64,000 nucleotides of DNA, taken from contig OZ231127.1 of NCBI GenBank assembly GCA_965153355.1, positions 16,678,001 to 16,742,000 on the forward strand. Direction: 5' to 3'. Source of the stretch: Flaccisagitta enflata (taxonomy: Eukaryota > Chaetognatha > Sagittoidea > Aphragmophora). A model generated the notes under the pieces. It saw only the letters and a program-made list of their open reading frames with translations, did not search any database and was not told the origin of the DNA. The number at the start of each line of letters is the position of its first letter. Position 1 is the stretch's first letter. Shown in pieces: positions 45,643 through 58,448 of this stretch. Made by a program: the position numbers and the translations under genes.

Positions 45643-45966
45643 TTTTTAGATGAGTCCTCGCACCTCTATAAGAGGGTTTGTTGGTCCGTCCGTCCGTCCG
45701 TCCGTCCGTCCATTCGTCCGTCCGTCCGTCCGTCCGTCCGTCCGTCCGTCCGTCCGTCCGTCCGTAACGCCTGGCTGAAAAACGTTTTTCTCAGCTGTTT
45801 TTGGTCATGGCGACACCGTATACCGAATTAAACGATCGATACACGTGTTTTGCAGTTTGTCTGTCAGTTCATCCATACGTCAACCCATACGTCACATACT
45901 ATCAGCGCAAATTTCGCTCCACGTAATGACACAGTCAGGACGCATCGTTGCCCGGTCGGGCTTGTT
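45643..45966 (-). mobile_element. HINE-like element with a long (GTCC)n array
   Basis: Mirror of 34,518-34,857. (GTCC)n at 45,685-45,767 is slightly shorter than in the left arm; the end ...CCCGGTCGGGCTTGTT is intact. Confidence 0.7.
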
Positions 45967-46120
45967 CTGATACTTACCTAATTGCCTTTGCTTGAGAAAC
46001 TGCCTTAACTTAAGAAAAATTGATTAAATTGGTGATGTTTGGAAAGCTATTCGAAAGATCTTTCATTTGCGTCGTGTCTAAAATCCTTGGCTCAAACGGT
46101 TTGGAAGTTAGAGCTGTGGA

Positions 46121-46245
46121 AACAAGGCCAAGTAGGCCAATAAGGTGCGACGTGTGGGTCGAACGAATGCGTTACCCGACCAACCAACAGACCAACCAAC
46201 CAACGGACACAGCCAGTCATAGAGGTGCTTTGTCGCACCTAAAAA
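46121..46245 (+). mobile_element. HINE-like element with GGTGC hairpin
   Basis: AACAAGGCCAAGTAGGCC, GACCAACCAACAGACCAACC and AGAGGTGCTTTGTCGCACCT then AAAAAG. Mirror of 34,264-34,374. Confidence 0.65.
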
Positions 46246-46619
46246 GTTAGACTTAGTTTTTAAAACGGCCAGATTTAATGACGCTATGGTTGGAGCAATC
46301 TTCAGTAAGTTTTCACGTCGCTGATCATCCCTGACGCTGACGGCATATCACCACATGACAGCAGCGTTTCCGGCCTTGTTTAAACTTCAGTGGAGCACCG
46401 CTAGAGCGCATCCGCTATTAAGGCATATCCGCTTATAATGCATACAGCTTGCGGTCCCATAAAAGGTTTTTGTAGTTATTTGTATATTGGCAATAAGACA
46501 GCTTCACCGAAAAACATAATTTTATGCAGTCCCTTGGCATGCCGTCTAGTGAAGCTCAACTGTACTTGTCTGATGGTCTTATCCCTGCCTCTGTTTTCTG
46601 CAAGATCTCCGTTGGCAAT

Positions 46620-46711
<92 letters not shown>

Positions 46712-46735
46712 GCTCGCTCTCTCTCTCTCTCTTAG
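46620..46735. repeat. (CT)n microsatellite
   Basis: About 55 CT units with a TTTCGCTCGCT interruption near the end. Confidence 0.95.
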
Positions 46736-47220
46736 CCATTGTATCTTTGTCTGACTCTCTCCCTCAGTCTCTCTCTCATACTCTCATTACTTGTCCCAGG
46801 GGCGCCTCGGCACGAATGTTCCCGTTGCGATTCCATTGCAACCTCCCAGAGCGTCCTCTGATAACATGCGTTCGGACGTGTTTGTTCACGTGACCAGTTG
46901 CGTGTAAGCGTGCGTGCGTACAAGTTAGCTTCGGTTTGGTCACCGCTTTCCGCTTCATTAAGCCTCTGTTTCCATATATGTTACTGCGTGCGTATGCGCA
47001 TGCGCGACTGCATGCGAATGTGAAATCGTGTGTGCTTGTTGATTTGAATGTTTGGTATTCTTAAAATTTTACAAAAAGAAACACATTATTCCTGTTTATC
47101 TAAGTGTTGGTATACGTACTATTACGGCTAAGTTGGTTGAGTTTCGTTGGCCTCCCATTTTAGCTTCTTTATCTCGCCTCATAAAACCGATGATAAAGAA
47201 TCCTCATCAACCGGTTCAAC

Positions 47221-47668
<448 letters not shown>

Positions 47669-47857
47669 CATCCGGTTTATCGTCGAGAAATTCTCCGCCT
47701 TTTATCCACGACAAACTTTAAATCTTCCACCCTTTCCTCCTTCTCTTTCTTTTGTGTCTGTCTCTCTTTTATACACTTGTCTACGTCTACAGTATCCTAC
47801 TATTCCTCGAAAGCTCTATTTCTATCTTTGTCTTTGTACGTTTGACTGTTCCTTCTA

Positions 47858-48438
47858 ACACCCCTGACATAATTAGGCGAACTGGGAACATATGCCCTAG
47901 GGGGTGAAATATTGGCCCAAGCTCTGCAAGATTTGACATAGAGATAGCTAAAATGTTATATCTTAATATAGTAGAGCAACATGCGGGGATTATTCACTGG
48001 TAGAAGGGTGAGAAGGTAATAGGTCAGAAATGGCAAATCAGATTGTGACGGATTTTCCCAGAAATATTTTTACAAAAAGATGGCACAACCCTACAGCTGT
48101 TTTTCGCGGCCTATACCCAAGTTTTTTGGCCTTTGATGGCTTAGAACTCATTCTGTAAATAAAACTAAGAGAGGAGGTCAAAGAAATGGGCAGGGGCAGC
48201 CCTTGAGGCTTAAAAAGAAGTGCAATAAGAAACTTGGTAATAATGTACAAAGTGGAACTGTCTTTGTCGGAGGATGGCTATAAACATGTAGAAAATAGGA
48301 TTACAACCTATTCTTTTTGGTAATTTTGGCTGAACTTGGACGGAATTTACCTTAGTCCATATGTACCATTTAAATCACTTTGTCAGGCTCAAATACATGA
48401 AATTCAACCCCAGTTCGCCTAATTTTGGTTAGGGGTGT
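47858..48438. mobile_element. 581-bp MITE with TA duplication, right arm only
   Basis: Ends ACACCCCTGACATAATTAGG and CCTAATTTTGGTTAGGGGTGT are inverted, each flanked by TA (47,856-47,857; 48,439-48,440). The left arm (about 32,083) has the single TA in CTATTG with no insertion, so element and duplication are defined to the base. AATTAGGCGAACTGGG lies just inside both ends. No transposase; Tc1/mariner-type MITE by TA target. Confidence 0.92.
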
Positions 48439-48440
48439 TA

Positions 48441-49411
48441 TTGTCTTACATTTTACCACACAGAACCATGTTGATGTATCTTGCTTCAATAGAAATTGTC
48501 CATTTTCAGGGATTCGAACAGAGCGTGAAAGACAGCCTGAGGGTGGGAGGAAACATGAATTCACACTGTCACACGCCCTAACGCTGTCAAAGTAAAATCC
48601 CACACTGATGGATTTCAATGGACCTAAATTACGGAATTAGGTTAAAGACTTTTAGTTGATTATGGAAAATAAGGAAACAGATTGGAAGGCCCAACGACTA
48701 AATTTGATTTAGGCGGAATTCCTTTTAAGCCTCTCGAGTGACACAACATCGATCTTTCTCTGCTTTTATCTATAAGTATAAGTACAACCCTTCCCTCTAC
48801 TCCCCTTTCCTACTTTTCACTTATTCGCTCCAACGAAGCATCAATATCTGTTGACCTCAACCCCAACCCTTCCATCTCCTTTCCTCTCCCCATCCTCACT
48901 TCTTCGCTCCGACGAAGCATCCGGAAATCCGGGAATCGTTAAATCCTCATTATTGTCGAGCGGCAGAAACTTGAAGAGATTAATTGCATTTGAAATTCCC
49001 GTCGATCGCGAACGTGTTTCCGTGCACTTCTTTTTCTCACACATCCACACAGCGCTTGGGTTTGAGCTTTCATGCACGCGTGAAAGTGATTGGAATGAGG
49101 ATGAGGTGCACTCTTTTTTTCTCGCACATCCGTACAGCGCTTGGGTTTGAGCTTATAAGGTATCGATTGCGACTGGGTGCGTCAGTGCGTCCATCGCACT
49201 CATTAGGTGGTCACTAGATTTAATGCACTCAATTCATGAAGTACATGAACAATGCAATCTTCCATTAACCAAGATTCTTTACTCGTGTCATACGGATAGA
49301 GCCTCCTCTATGAATTCAAAATCTTTAGTTTATCTTTACAATATCTTTAAACAAAAATGTGAAGAAAAAGTTTTAGTTGTTCCTACACTTCGAGGGTTCT
49401 TCTTTCTTTTT
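48441..49411. other. Right-arm counterpart of 29,723-32,080, shortened
   Basis: Contains one to two units of the 74-bp minisatellite (48,780-48,925) in place of about twelve, and lacks the 31,066-31,740 segment. No gene recognised. Confidence 0.5.
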
Positions 49412-49465
49412 AGATGCGTCATCGCATCTCTATAAGAGGGTCAGTCCGTCTGTCCGTCCGTTACG
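49412..49465 (-). mobile_element. HINE-like 3' end with GATGCG hairpin
   Basis: CTTTTTAGATGCGTCATCGC, ATCTCTATAAGAGGGTCAG and TCCGTCTGTCCGTCCG. Mirror of 29,650-29,722. A reversed GCCCGCCTGGGCTTGTT 5' end follows near 49,503-49,520. Confidence 0.55.
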
Positions 49466-49751
49466 CCTCTTCTAATATCGCGCATATGAGTGCATATGCA
49501 GTTGCCCGCCTGGGCTTGTTCGTTTATTCTTTGTTCTTTTTTCTTGGTCTCTTTGACTATATATAGCTATATGAGTCTCTTATGTTATCTAAACTCTCTG
49601 TAACTCTTCTCTCCCTGTTTGTGTGTTTCTCTCCCTGTTCTCTCTCTCTAGTTTTTGTTTCTCAGTCTCTCTCTCTCCAAGTCTCCGTCTGACTGTCTGT
49701 TTCTGTCTGTATGTCTCTGTGTCTGTCTGTCTGTCTCTTGCTCTCTTTCTT

Positions 49752-49755
<4 letters not shown>

Positions 49756-49820
<65 letters not shown>
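49756..49820. repeat. (CT)n microsatellite
   Basis: About 30 CT units, shorter than its mirror at 29,300-29,392. Confidence 0.95.
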
Positions 49821-49822
<2 letters not shown>

Positions 49823-50375
49823 ATTTCAGCCCCGATGATTAGTTTTATGTTCATCCCGTCCATCAAAACGGCTCCAAGCCCTCCCTTCATTGATCTATGA
49901 CATCATCATTTGGTGTCTAACCGATTTTTATGCCTCGCACATACAAAGAAACTTTTTTAACCACCATTTTGCAGCGGGGTCGACTTTGAACTTTGATACA
50001 ACATCAAGGAGAAATTGTAGATTCTTTTATCGCAAACTAAGTGATTTTCATTCCTCTTTTGAATAGATGGTTGGGAAATGATATGCTGGAACACCAGATG
50101 ATGAAATAAGATCGCTTTGGTGTATTTGAGTGTGTGGAGGGGATGGTGAGGTTTAACACCTATGCCTACCCATCCGCGACGACACTGTAACCCCGGATTT
50201 TTAACTTTTGCCCCATAGCACCAAGCCGAAGTGTCTACGATAAATATTTTTCGATTTACGATTCTTTGTATCATTTCTTTATGTTTTGCATATAGAACAC
50301 ATGTATGGGATAGACTAGAGAACCATAACAAGTTTTTTTTTTAAATAATTTTTGAGCATTGAAGTATCAGTAGAG

Positions 50376-50480
50376 AAACAAGGCCAAGTAGGCCAATAGG
50401 TGCGCCTGTTGGATCATAAAACGTTTGAGTGGCGGACCAACAGACAGACAGACCAACGGCCAGACACGACCGGATATAAA
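50376..50480 (+). mobile_element. HINE-like element, GGCCAAGTAGGCC subfamily
   Basis: AACAAGGCCAAGTAGGCCAA and GACCAACAGACAGACAGACC. Mirror of 25,530-25,633; the tail is not recognisable in either copy. Confidence 0.55.
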
Positions 50481-51085
50481 GAAGAGACTGGAAAAAATGT
50501 TTCCGATTTTTTTTCAGCCGGTGATAGCTGCCATTTTTGTGAATGATAAGTTATAAGTTATAAGTTACGTATACGTCTTTAGTGAATGATAAGTTATATG
50601 TTTCCCTATTTTCTTTTCCCCTTCACAGATGGCGCTGTTCGTCGTTTTACCTCATGCAGTCGTTCCAGGGTAAGTGAAGAAGCTTACCGTCCCTAAACAA
50701 TGTGTGATGTGGCCCACATCATGTGGGTGTGGATGTTATATTTTGTAAGACGGATAATTTTGGGTTCAGATAGGCTCATCAGCCACTGCACTCATACACA
50801 TTTGAAATTGGAAGTCTGACTGTAGTTGAGTTTAGATATTGTCGGAAAAGAGTTGTACACGATTTTGCTTTTTTGAGATGCTCGACCGCCACCACATTGG
50901 TCCCATAAAGCTTCTTGAGGGAAAAATTCAGCTCATCAAAAAATGACAAAGTTTTGAGATGAAAGAATACAGATGAATTTAATGTAGAAGATAGTTTTTT
51001 TTTACAGTTTTTACTGGTAAAAAAATTGGTCTTTAAATGATAGGTCGATGTTGCAAATTTTGGAGCTCCCATACTTCCATGCAAA

Positions 51086-51271
<186 letters not shown>

Positions 51272-51517
51272 GCAGCATAAATGCGCGTTTTCGCACTTTT
51301 CCACTCAAACATCATTGACCGACAGACGACTGACTGATGGACCAACGAGTGGACCAACGGAGTGACGGACGGACAAAGCCTCTCATACATATGCATACGA
51401 CAAGTGGAACAACATGCAATATCCCTCACTAAACCCAAACTGAAAATATGGAAGAGGGCCTTGTGAGCCCTCACTGACTAGTTACTACGCAACTAAAAAC
51501 TACTACTGCAACCACTT

Positions 51518-51708
51518 ATTAGTCGCGTGCTACGTGACTCTACAACCCGCTTTGTCGGTCCGTCGGTCCGTCCGTCGGTCCGTCGGTCCATCACTTTTTA
51601 GTTTTTTTTGGTCTTCGGCCTCACTGCTCCTGCCCAAATGATAAAATGACCTCAAATACAGCCCCTGCCCACCCGCACGCGGCTGGGGTAGCCGTGTATC
51701 CGGCCTTG
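51518..51708 (-). mobile_element. HINE-like element present only in the right arm
   Basis: In reverse: ATTAGTCGCGTGCTACGTGA, ACTCTACAACCCGCTTTGTC, GGTCCGTCGGTCCGTCCG, GCCTCACTGCTCCTGCCC and GTGTATCCGGCCTTGTTTT. The left arm at about 24,381-24,391 has an uninterrupted AAAAAAAAAG run at this point. The element sits inside that A run and no target duplication is apparent. Confidence 0.8.
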
Positions 51709-51999
51709 TTTTTATGAGAACCAAGTTTATAAGAACGTTAGGCTTCAAAATTGTCAAAAATTTAAGAACATGCTAAGAATATTGGAATGCTTCATTTCTT
51801 CAAAAATTTAAGAACATAAATTAAAATCTTAGAAATCTAAGAACATTTTTTTAATGACAAACTTAATTAAGAACGTTCTTAATTGAAGGTTATAAAGTGC
51901 ATTTAAATCAAGAATAATTTAAAAACGTTCAAGCCTTAAAACTGCTCAAAATTTAAGAACATTGAAGGCTTGCTCAAAAAATGACGTTCTTAAAAAAAA
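51709..51999. mobile_element. TATAAGAAC MITE, right-arm copy
   Basis: TTTTATGAGAACCAAGTTTA on the left, TGACGTTCTTAAAAAAAAG on the right, with AATTAAGAACGTTCTTAATT in the middle. About 190 bp shorter than the left-arm copy. Confidence 0.6.
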
Positions 52000-52976
52000 G
52001 AATTAAAAACCGGTCGCAAACAGAAAGGGCGAGGGACGAGCGAACGGACGAGCGATCGGACGAGCCAACCAGCCGACGGACCATCCAACCGACACTGCAA
52101 CAAAAAGAGTTGCGTGTACTCGACTCAGACGGTGTTCTTTAACTTTATTGCTTACATTACTTTAGTTAAGGCAATTTGTTTAATCACTCATGAACAGTTT
52201 GTTTTCTCAATCTGTCTGTCTTTTGTTCCTTTTAACGCCTTTGAGTTCGATGACTTTGTGCTAACGCCACCTTTTGCCAATATCATACTATGTTAAGTTT
52301 CTTTTGGTAAAAAAAAAAACAAAAGACAAGCAGAAAATTGTTGCATTTCTATTTCTGAGAAATGGACACAGCAATTCTTTCTTTCAAAACCCTGTGAAGA
52401 AGAAAGACTTCCATATCTTCACTTTTCCATAAACAAAAACTGCATAAACTGCATACGTTTCTGCATCGAAAGTCGAAACTCTGATGTTTGACTCTAAGTG
52501 ACGACTGACGAAGACGTAAACCAAATTACCCATCCACAGACCCACTGATGGACAGATGGACACAGCCTCTCATATAGTCGCCTCTCCACGACAAACAAGC
52601 CCGACCGGGCGACGATGCGTCCGGACTGTGTCTCCGCTTTTTTTTAAATTTTAACATGTGGCATAAATGGAGAGATAAATGGACGCAAAACAGGCTCTTT
52701 ATACACGTTTGTCGATCTTTTATTTCAGAAATTTTCTCATCTCAAAGGATCTCATCGTGGCCAAAATCATAGAAACGGGGTTTAGGACAGGCTTAACGGA
52801 CGAACCGATGAATGAACGGACGGACCGACCATCTTTGACGAACGCATATAAAAAAGACCTAAACACCAAAAGAACAAGTTTAAACGGTGCGCGCGTTGTC
52901 GCTTACAAGAAGATTGCCAGTGTACAATACCTTAAAATACCTTAATACCAAAAAAAAGCAAAAGATAGCAAAAAAA

Positions 52977-53336
<360 letters not shown>

Positions 53337-53357
53337 GATCTCTGAGGATTTCCCTTT

Positions 53358-53530
53358 TTAGTTGCGGACACGCAACTCTATAATAGGATCAGCACAAGTC
53401 AAAAAGTGGGAAAATAAGCTTCTTTGAATGCTTTCTTCGTCAGTAACTATGAATGTGTGTGGGGGGTTGGGTTGTATTCCCCTGCCCATCCCTCCGCAAC
53501 GATATTGTGATCCCACGTCACTTGTTCACT
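53358..53530 (-). mobile_element. HINE-like element lacking most of its GACN core
   Basis: TTTTTAGTTGCGGACACGCA, ACTCTATAATAGGATCAGC, TCAAAAAGTGGGAAAATAAG and CCGCAACGATATTGTGATCC. Compared with 19,540-19,734 the tetranucleotide run has been lost. Confidence 0.6.
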
Positions 53531-53694
53531 TCATTTGGATGGATCGATATTACGTAAATCAGCTGCAATACACGAGAATTTAACTTCCACGACTTTGACA
53601 TTGTCGTAGAGAAAACACGGTTAAATTTTGAGATGTTTCTACTGCCGGGCTTGCCAGCTGCGTTGATAGCTCACGGCAGTAAATTCAGTTGCGT

Positions 53695-53935
53695 GGTTCG
53701 CGACTCAACACCCGCTTTTGTTGGTCCATCGGTTGGTCGGTCCGTCTGTCCATCATTCCTTATTTTTTTATGTTTTTGAGTCTTCTATTTGTTAAGGAGT
53801 GTAAGGAAGGATTAAAGGGTTTAAAGAAAATTCAATAAGTAAAAAAGTGCTAAAGATATAAAAAGTATTGAAAGGGTGATTTTTTTGCATTACTGCACCT
53901 GCCCAAATGTTTAGTGACCAGGCCTCTTGGTTTTG
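53695..53935 (-). mobile_element. HINE-like repeat element, degraded
   Basis: TTCGCGACTCAACACCCGC, GGTTGGTCGGTCCGTCTGTC and TTACTGCACCTGCCCAAATG. Mirror of 19,135-19,378. Confidence 0.55.
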
Positions 53936-53997
53936 GAGCGGCGAGCAGCGCCGCTTCTCGGCAGAGAATGGGGGATATCGGCAGGTCCAAAAGATGG

Positions 53998-54170
53998 AAG
54001 AAGAAGGAGGAGGAGAAAAAAAAGAAGAAGAAGAAGGAGAAGAAGAAGAAGAAGAAGAAGAAGAAGAAGAAGAAGAAGGAGAAGAAGAAGAAGAAGAAGA
54101 AGAAGAAGAAGAAGAAGAAGAAGAAGAAGAAGAAGAAGAAGACAAAGAGGCAGAAGAAGAAGACAAAGAG
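53998..54170. repeat. (AAG)n microsatellite
   Basis: About 50 AAG units with GGAG interruptions. Poly-Lys, poly-Glu and poly-Arg frames over it are artefacts. Confidence 0.95.
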
Positions 54171-55022
54171 GAAGAGGGAGATAGAAATGAAAAAGAAGAA
54201 GAAATGGTTCTGATGGTGATTGCAGTCAGCATTGATATTATTTGCATATTGCAGTTTTATGATGACTGCTGTCCTGTATCTTAGTTGAGTTGAAAGACTG
54301 CGAGTTTGAATTAAAGATATAGTAAGAACTTGATCCTTTATGCTGTGAACTAAGGAAAAAGAAAATCTTAATCACATGTAAAATTTATGAACATCATCAT
54401 GCGTTTCACCTAGCCACCCGCCAAAAAGTGGATAGTGGTGATACAAAAACTAGAAAAAACAGGTAAATTCGAAATTTAGTCTGGCATTCCCCTCCTCGGT
54501 CGCCAAACTAGATACTTAGGATCCAGATCTGGATACTTTTTAGGGGTGCCGAGATACTTGAAAAGGCATTTGAATTCTGGATACTAATCTGGATATTTCT
54601 GGGAGAAAAACTTAGATACTCCAGCTTAAATCTGGATACTTAAATTAGTGGCTTTTAAAATATTTTTTTAAACATGCTCAACTATTTTTCTTAAGTAATG
54701 GACTTAAATCTGGGCTAAGAAAATGAATTTTTTATCTTAGTTAAGCTGATATAAATGTTAATATGTTTGTGAGTCAGTCGCTTGATTTTTTGGATGATGC
54801 CAATTTGACCATAGCCTTTGCCTTTGCCCCTGCTTACTGGCCAAGCATCCATTATTGTTTTTCAATCAATTCAAGATGCTCTTACAAAATTATGAATGAC
54901 ATAAAATAACTGTGTCCTAGAAAGTATTTTGCCCTCATAGTTTTCCTTAAGCCTTCATAGCCTTCATAGCCTTCATAGTTTTCCTTTGAAGGCCTTATAT
55001 TTCTCATAGCATCATAAACAAT

Positions 55023-55095
55023 GTTTTAAGTGTCAGACACACGACTCTAGAACTTGCTATATTGGGCTGTCTGTCTGTCCATCTGTTTATTTCTT
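55023..55095 (-). mobile_element. HINE-like 3' relic inside the hAT-like element
   Basis: GTCAGACACACGACTCTAG followed by GGGCTGTCTGTCTGTCC. The 5' part is missing. Confidence 0.4.
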
Positions 55096-55121
55096 GGAAA
55101 CTTTTTAAAATGTGAGCAGTT

Positions 55122-55376
55122 TTTTAGTTTTGTGCTATGCAACTCCACCCTGTTTTGTTTGTCCATCCATCAGTTGGTTGGTTGGTTGGTCCCCTTTTTA
55201 TTTTTTTGGCGTTTTTGAGCTTTTTGAGCTAACCCCTCCTGCTCAAATACTCTGGTGACCTTTTCTTTCACTGCTCCTGCCCACCCACACACGACTGGGG
55301 TAACCGTGTAACCGGCCTTGTTACTATACTGCCTTAGCCCACCTGTCCGCAATTGGGGGGAGTGTATAAGGCCTTG
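55122..55376 (-). mobile_element. HINE-like element plus an extra 5' end
   Basis: TTTTTTAGTTTTGTGCTATG, GTTGGTTGGTTGGTTGGTCC, CACTGCTCCTGCCCACCC and GTGTAACCGGCCTTGTT (to 55,322). A second reversed 5' end follows (CCACCTGTCCGCAATTGG, AGGCCTTGT). Confidence 0.6.
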
Positions 55377-55432
55377 TCAATGTAAATAGCAATTACAAAA
55401 TATCTCTTTTCTTTCTAATCTTTCTAGTTCTA

Positions 55433-55817
55433 TTTTTAGTCGCATGCTACGCGACTCTACACCCCGCTTTGTTGGTCCATCGGTCAGTTGGTCTGTCGGT
55501 CGGTCGGTCAGTTGGTCGCTTGGTCAGTCGGTCCCTTTTACTTTTTTGCCGTTTTTAAGCTTTATGGGCTCACAACTCCTTCTCAAATGCCATTATAAGT
55601 CATTTTAAGTCATTTTAAGTCATTCTAAGTCATTTTAAGTCATTTTAAGTCATTTCAAGTCATATATAGTCACTAAAGTCAACAAGGTCAAAATGGTCAT
55701 TAAAATCATTTTAAGTCATTTCAAGTCATTTCAGGTCACCTTGAGTCATTTAAACTCAATTTAAGTCATCTTAAGCTATCTATGTCCTCTACGCGACCTA
55801 TAGGTGTTGGCCTTGTT
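55433..55817 (-). mobile_element. HINE-like element, AAGTCATTTT-core subfamily
   Basis: ATTTTTAGTCGCATGCTACG, CGACTCTACACCCCGCTTTG, GGTCGGTCGGTCAGTTGG, then about 15 units like TTTAAGTCATTTTAAGTCA, and AGGTGTTGGCCTTGTT. It is the closest reversed analogue of the giant element at 5,217-7,641. Confidence 0.68.
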
Positions 55818-56362
55818 AGTTCTGATTGTATTAAATCAAGTGGTAACTACCTGTAGGGATTCGCTTTTTATATCAATTTTTCTTGCTATTTGATTAATTT
55901 TACTTACGGGTGCCGCCTAACTTACTTTTTGTTATAGAATAAAGGCAATGCTGGGGCCAAAAAACTTCCTGTACTTTTTCATTGGGAGATGAAGAGATAA
56001 GGGGTTATGAGCAAAATAATCATAAGGCTATAAAACTATGATGTGCAAGATAATCCCTGCTGTTACATGCCAACTTGACTCAATAAGTTTTTTATGGCAA
56101 TCTTTTCTCAAATCCTCTTTGCATTGTTGATTTAAAGAGTTATGAGCTCAAGAGTTGCAGCATCTTCTATATTAATCGGTCTCTATATCACCCAAATGTT
56201 TTTTTTTTTTACAAATATCTTTATTCGTACTCATTTCTTTAATAAGATATTATCTAGATACTAATCTAGATACTTGCGAATAAGCCTAGATACTTTCTGG
56301 ATACTTTTTGGGGTTCCTTTAGATACTTGGCCTCCACTACATTTGGCGACCAAGTTCCCCTC

Positions 56363-57225
56363 CTAACTCCTAAGCAGTAAGCACAGATGTATGTGAGGGA
56401 GCATGCGTTGGCCCGGAAGGGATTTGAAGGCAGTTGCTAGGTCCGAGTCTGCCGGCTGCCAACTTTTATAAATGACCACTGATCTCCATCTCAAGTACTG
56501 AGGAGAATTTCTGCTTGTCGGCAGAAGAGAACAATCAAGAGGCCTGGTTTAGTCAACCTTATTTATCGCTGCCATAACCTACCTGCGCGCGACTTGGGAA
56601 GTTGGGTAGCCGTGTTTCCGGCCTTGTCAGTGTTACATTTCAAATGCATTTCTGCGATTTCCCAGAAATGTTAAACCAACTCTTTTCTCCAAAAGGAAAA
56701 AAGGGCAATTTCAAATTATACGAAATGGGTAATATCAAATGATACGAAATGGGCAGGACCGGTAAGTGCAATATCAAATTTTATCAGGATAAAGAATATA
56801 CCAAGAGAGTCACAGATAGACAGATAGACAGATAGGGCCTAGGAAGAAATATCGGAGAGGATTTCCCTTTTGTCTAATTGGGACACATCGTTTTTTCTGT
56901 GCCGAGGATTTCCCTATTGCGGCTCGATTATGATAATGAATCACTTGCGATTCTTGTTGAAATTTTACTTCTGAGAAGTATTGAATGCCGGTAATGTTAT
57001 AAGTTCAAGCAGATATTTAAACTCTGTATTCTTGCGTTTTGTCGCGAATCGAGAAAACATTTTCTGAAAATTTGAATGGTACAAAAGCGACTTCTCACCC
57101 ACGAGTAAAAAGCCATTAAAACTTCACTCTTCTTTTTCCATATAGTCAAACAAAGAAGAAAAGAAAACAACCTTGTTTAATCAAAAAAGGAAAGAGAGAA
57201 AGACAGAATAAAAGGCTAACTAACG
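56363..57225. other. 5' flank of the right helicase gene
   Basis: Mirrors 17,642-18,450 of the left arm. It contains a reversed HINE-like 5' fragment (56,575-56,630: CCGTGTTTCCGGCCTTGTC). Presumed promoter lies here but no element is asserted. Confidence 0.4.
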
Positions 57226-57355
57226 ATGGCTGCAACAACGCCATCTTTCGAGTCCTATATTTTGGCACCGATTCTTGCACTAAATGCCGAATTTGTAACG
57301 ACGCCATCTAAACGAGACTCAGCGCCACTGCCAAAACGGAAACCAGCATTACGTG

Positions 57356-57449
<94 letters not shown>

Positions 57450-57806
57450 CGGCGTTGCAAATTTCGGCGAAAGGCACGTCGACAAATTGCGGCATTCGTT
57501 GCTTCACGAGACGTTCCAGGCTGTCGGAAGTGATTTCGACGAGCGTGATGCGGTTTTTGGGAAGATCAGCTTGCTCGTCAACTCGTTTGAGCTCAACAAG
57601 CAGTCGTGGGTCCTCCGCTGCTCAGTTTCCGTCGGTGTTATACAGAAAATTACGCGGCAAATGTCAAAATCAGGACTGAAAAGAGGCAAAGGAAAAAGAT
57701 CAAGAGTTATCACCGATGCCGAATTTTTCATACGCGACAATTCTTTGGGAATCGTCAGGAGGAAATCTGGAGAGCCGATTCTCGCTGCTATCACCTGTCT
57801 TAAAAG
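57226..57806 (+). CDS. Sen1/senataxin-like helicase, exon A (right copy, intact)
   Basis: First coding exon, from ATG 57,226 (context ACGATGG, good Kozak fit) to the donor AAAAG|GTACAT, so it ends in phase 2. Residues about 1-44 are MAATTPSFESYIL... up to a basic LPKRKPALRD. A poly-Asn tract of about 31 follows. Then come NFGERHVDKLRHSLLHETF, DERDAVFGKI, and the C-terminal VITDAEFFIRDNSLGIVRR. I do not recognise a named domain in this N-terminal part. Joining AG to the G at 58,449 makes an Arg codon and continues in frame into exon B (LKR then PNEPL), which supports the model. In the left copy this exon is frameshifted. Confidence 0.75.
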
Positions 57807-58448
57807 GTACATAAAAGCAAATCTTGCCCTGGTTATTTTGCTCTCAAGGATTTTGTTTATAATCTATTTAGATATTTGTAATTTTCTTGTCCGCATCTGT
57901 CCAACGGTCGTACGATGGTTGTCAGTCATGATCTGTGGAGGATGAGTCGATCTGTCTCTGTCTTTCTGTCTGTATGTCTGTCTGACTGTCTGTGTGTGTG
58001 TCTCTGTCTGTGTGTGTGTCTGTCTTCTTTTTGTGTGGGTGTGTGTGTGTGTGCGTCACTCTCTCTCTCACTCTTTTTTTTACTTTTATTTTTGTGTGTA
58101 TGTGTGTATCTTTGTATGTCCGTTAGCGTGAGTATAAGTGCAATTGATTTTGCTGGTGTTTTTTTTCGTTCCTTCATGTTTGTGTTTTAAGACATATAGT
58201 TCACACCACCTGCCAACCATCTCTTTTATACCTCCTTTTTGGTGCAGCGGCCCTGGCCTGGAGCCCCCCCCCCCCCCCACCATTTTTCACTCCCTGTTCA
58301 GAGAAGCTAACTTTTGGCTCAATAACTTTCCTAGACTGTTGATTAGAAATAAGATAAAATGAAAATTTAGGTCAGATTGTGCACATCGCATAACACTATT
58401 GCAACTATTCATCTATCATTCTTTCCCCTCTCTCGATGTTTGTAACAG
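57807..58448 (+). other. Intron of the right helicase gene
   Basis: 642 bp, GT...AG, with pyrimidine-rich TGTTTGTAACAG acceptor. It includes TGTCTGTCTG and GTGTGT repeats and a poly-C run at 58,266-58,279. It represents the empty-site form relative to the hAT-like insertion in the left copy. Confidence 0.7.

Larger units (their letters stand above)
54495..56354. mobile_element. 1,860-bp hAT-like element, right arm only
   Basis: Ends CTCGGTCGCCAAACTAG and CATTTGGCGACCAAG are inverted. The 8-bp TTCCCCTC flanks both (54,487-54,494; 56,355-56,362). The left arm has one related CTTCCCTCC site (18,450-18,465 region) and no element. Both subterminal regions carry many AGATACTT / GGATACTTTTTNGGG repeats, plausible transposase-binding sites. 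No transposase is present. Three HINE-like pieces lie inside, so they arrived later or were captured. Confidence 0.85.
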
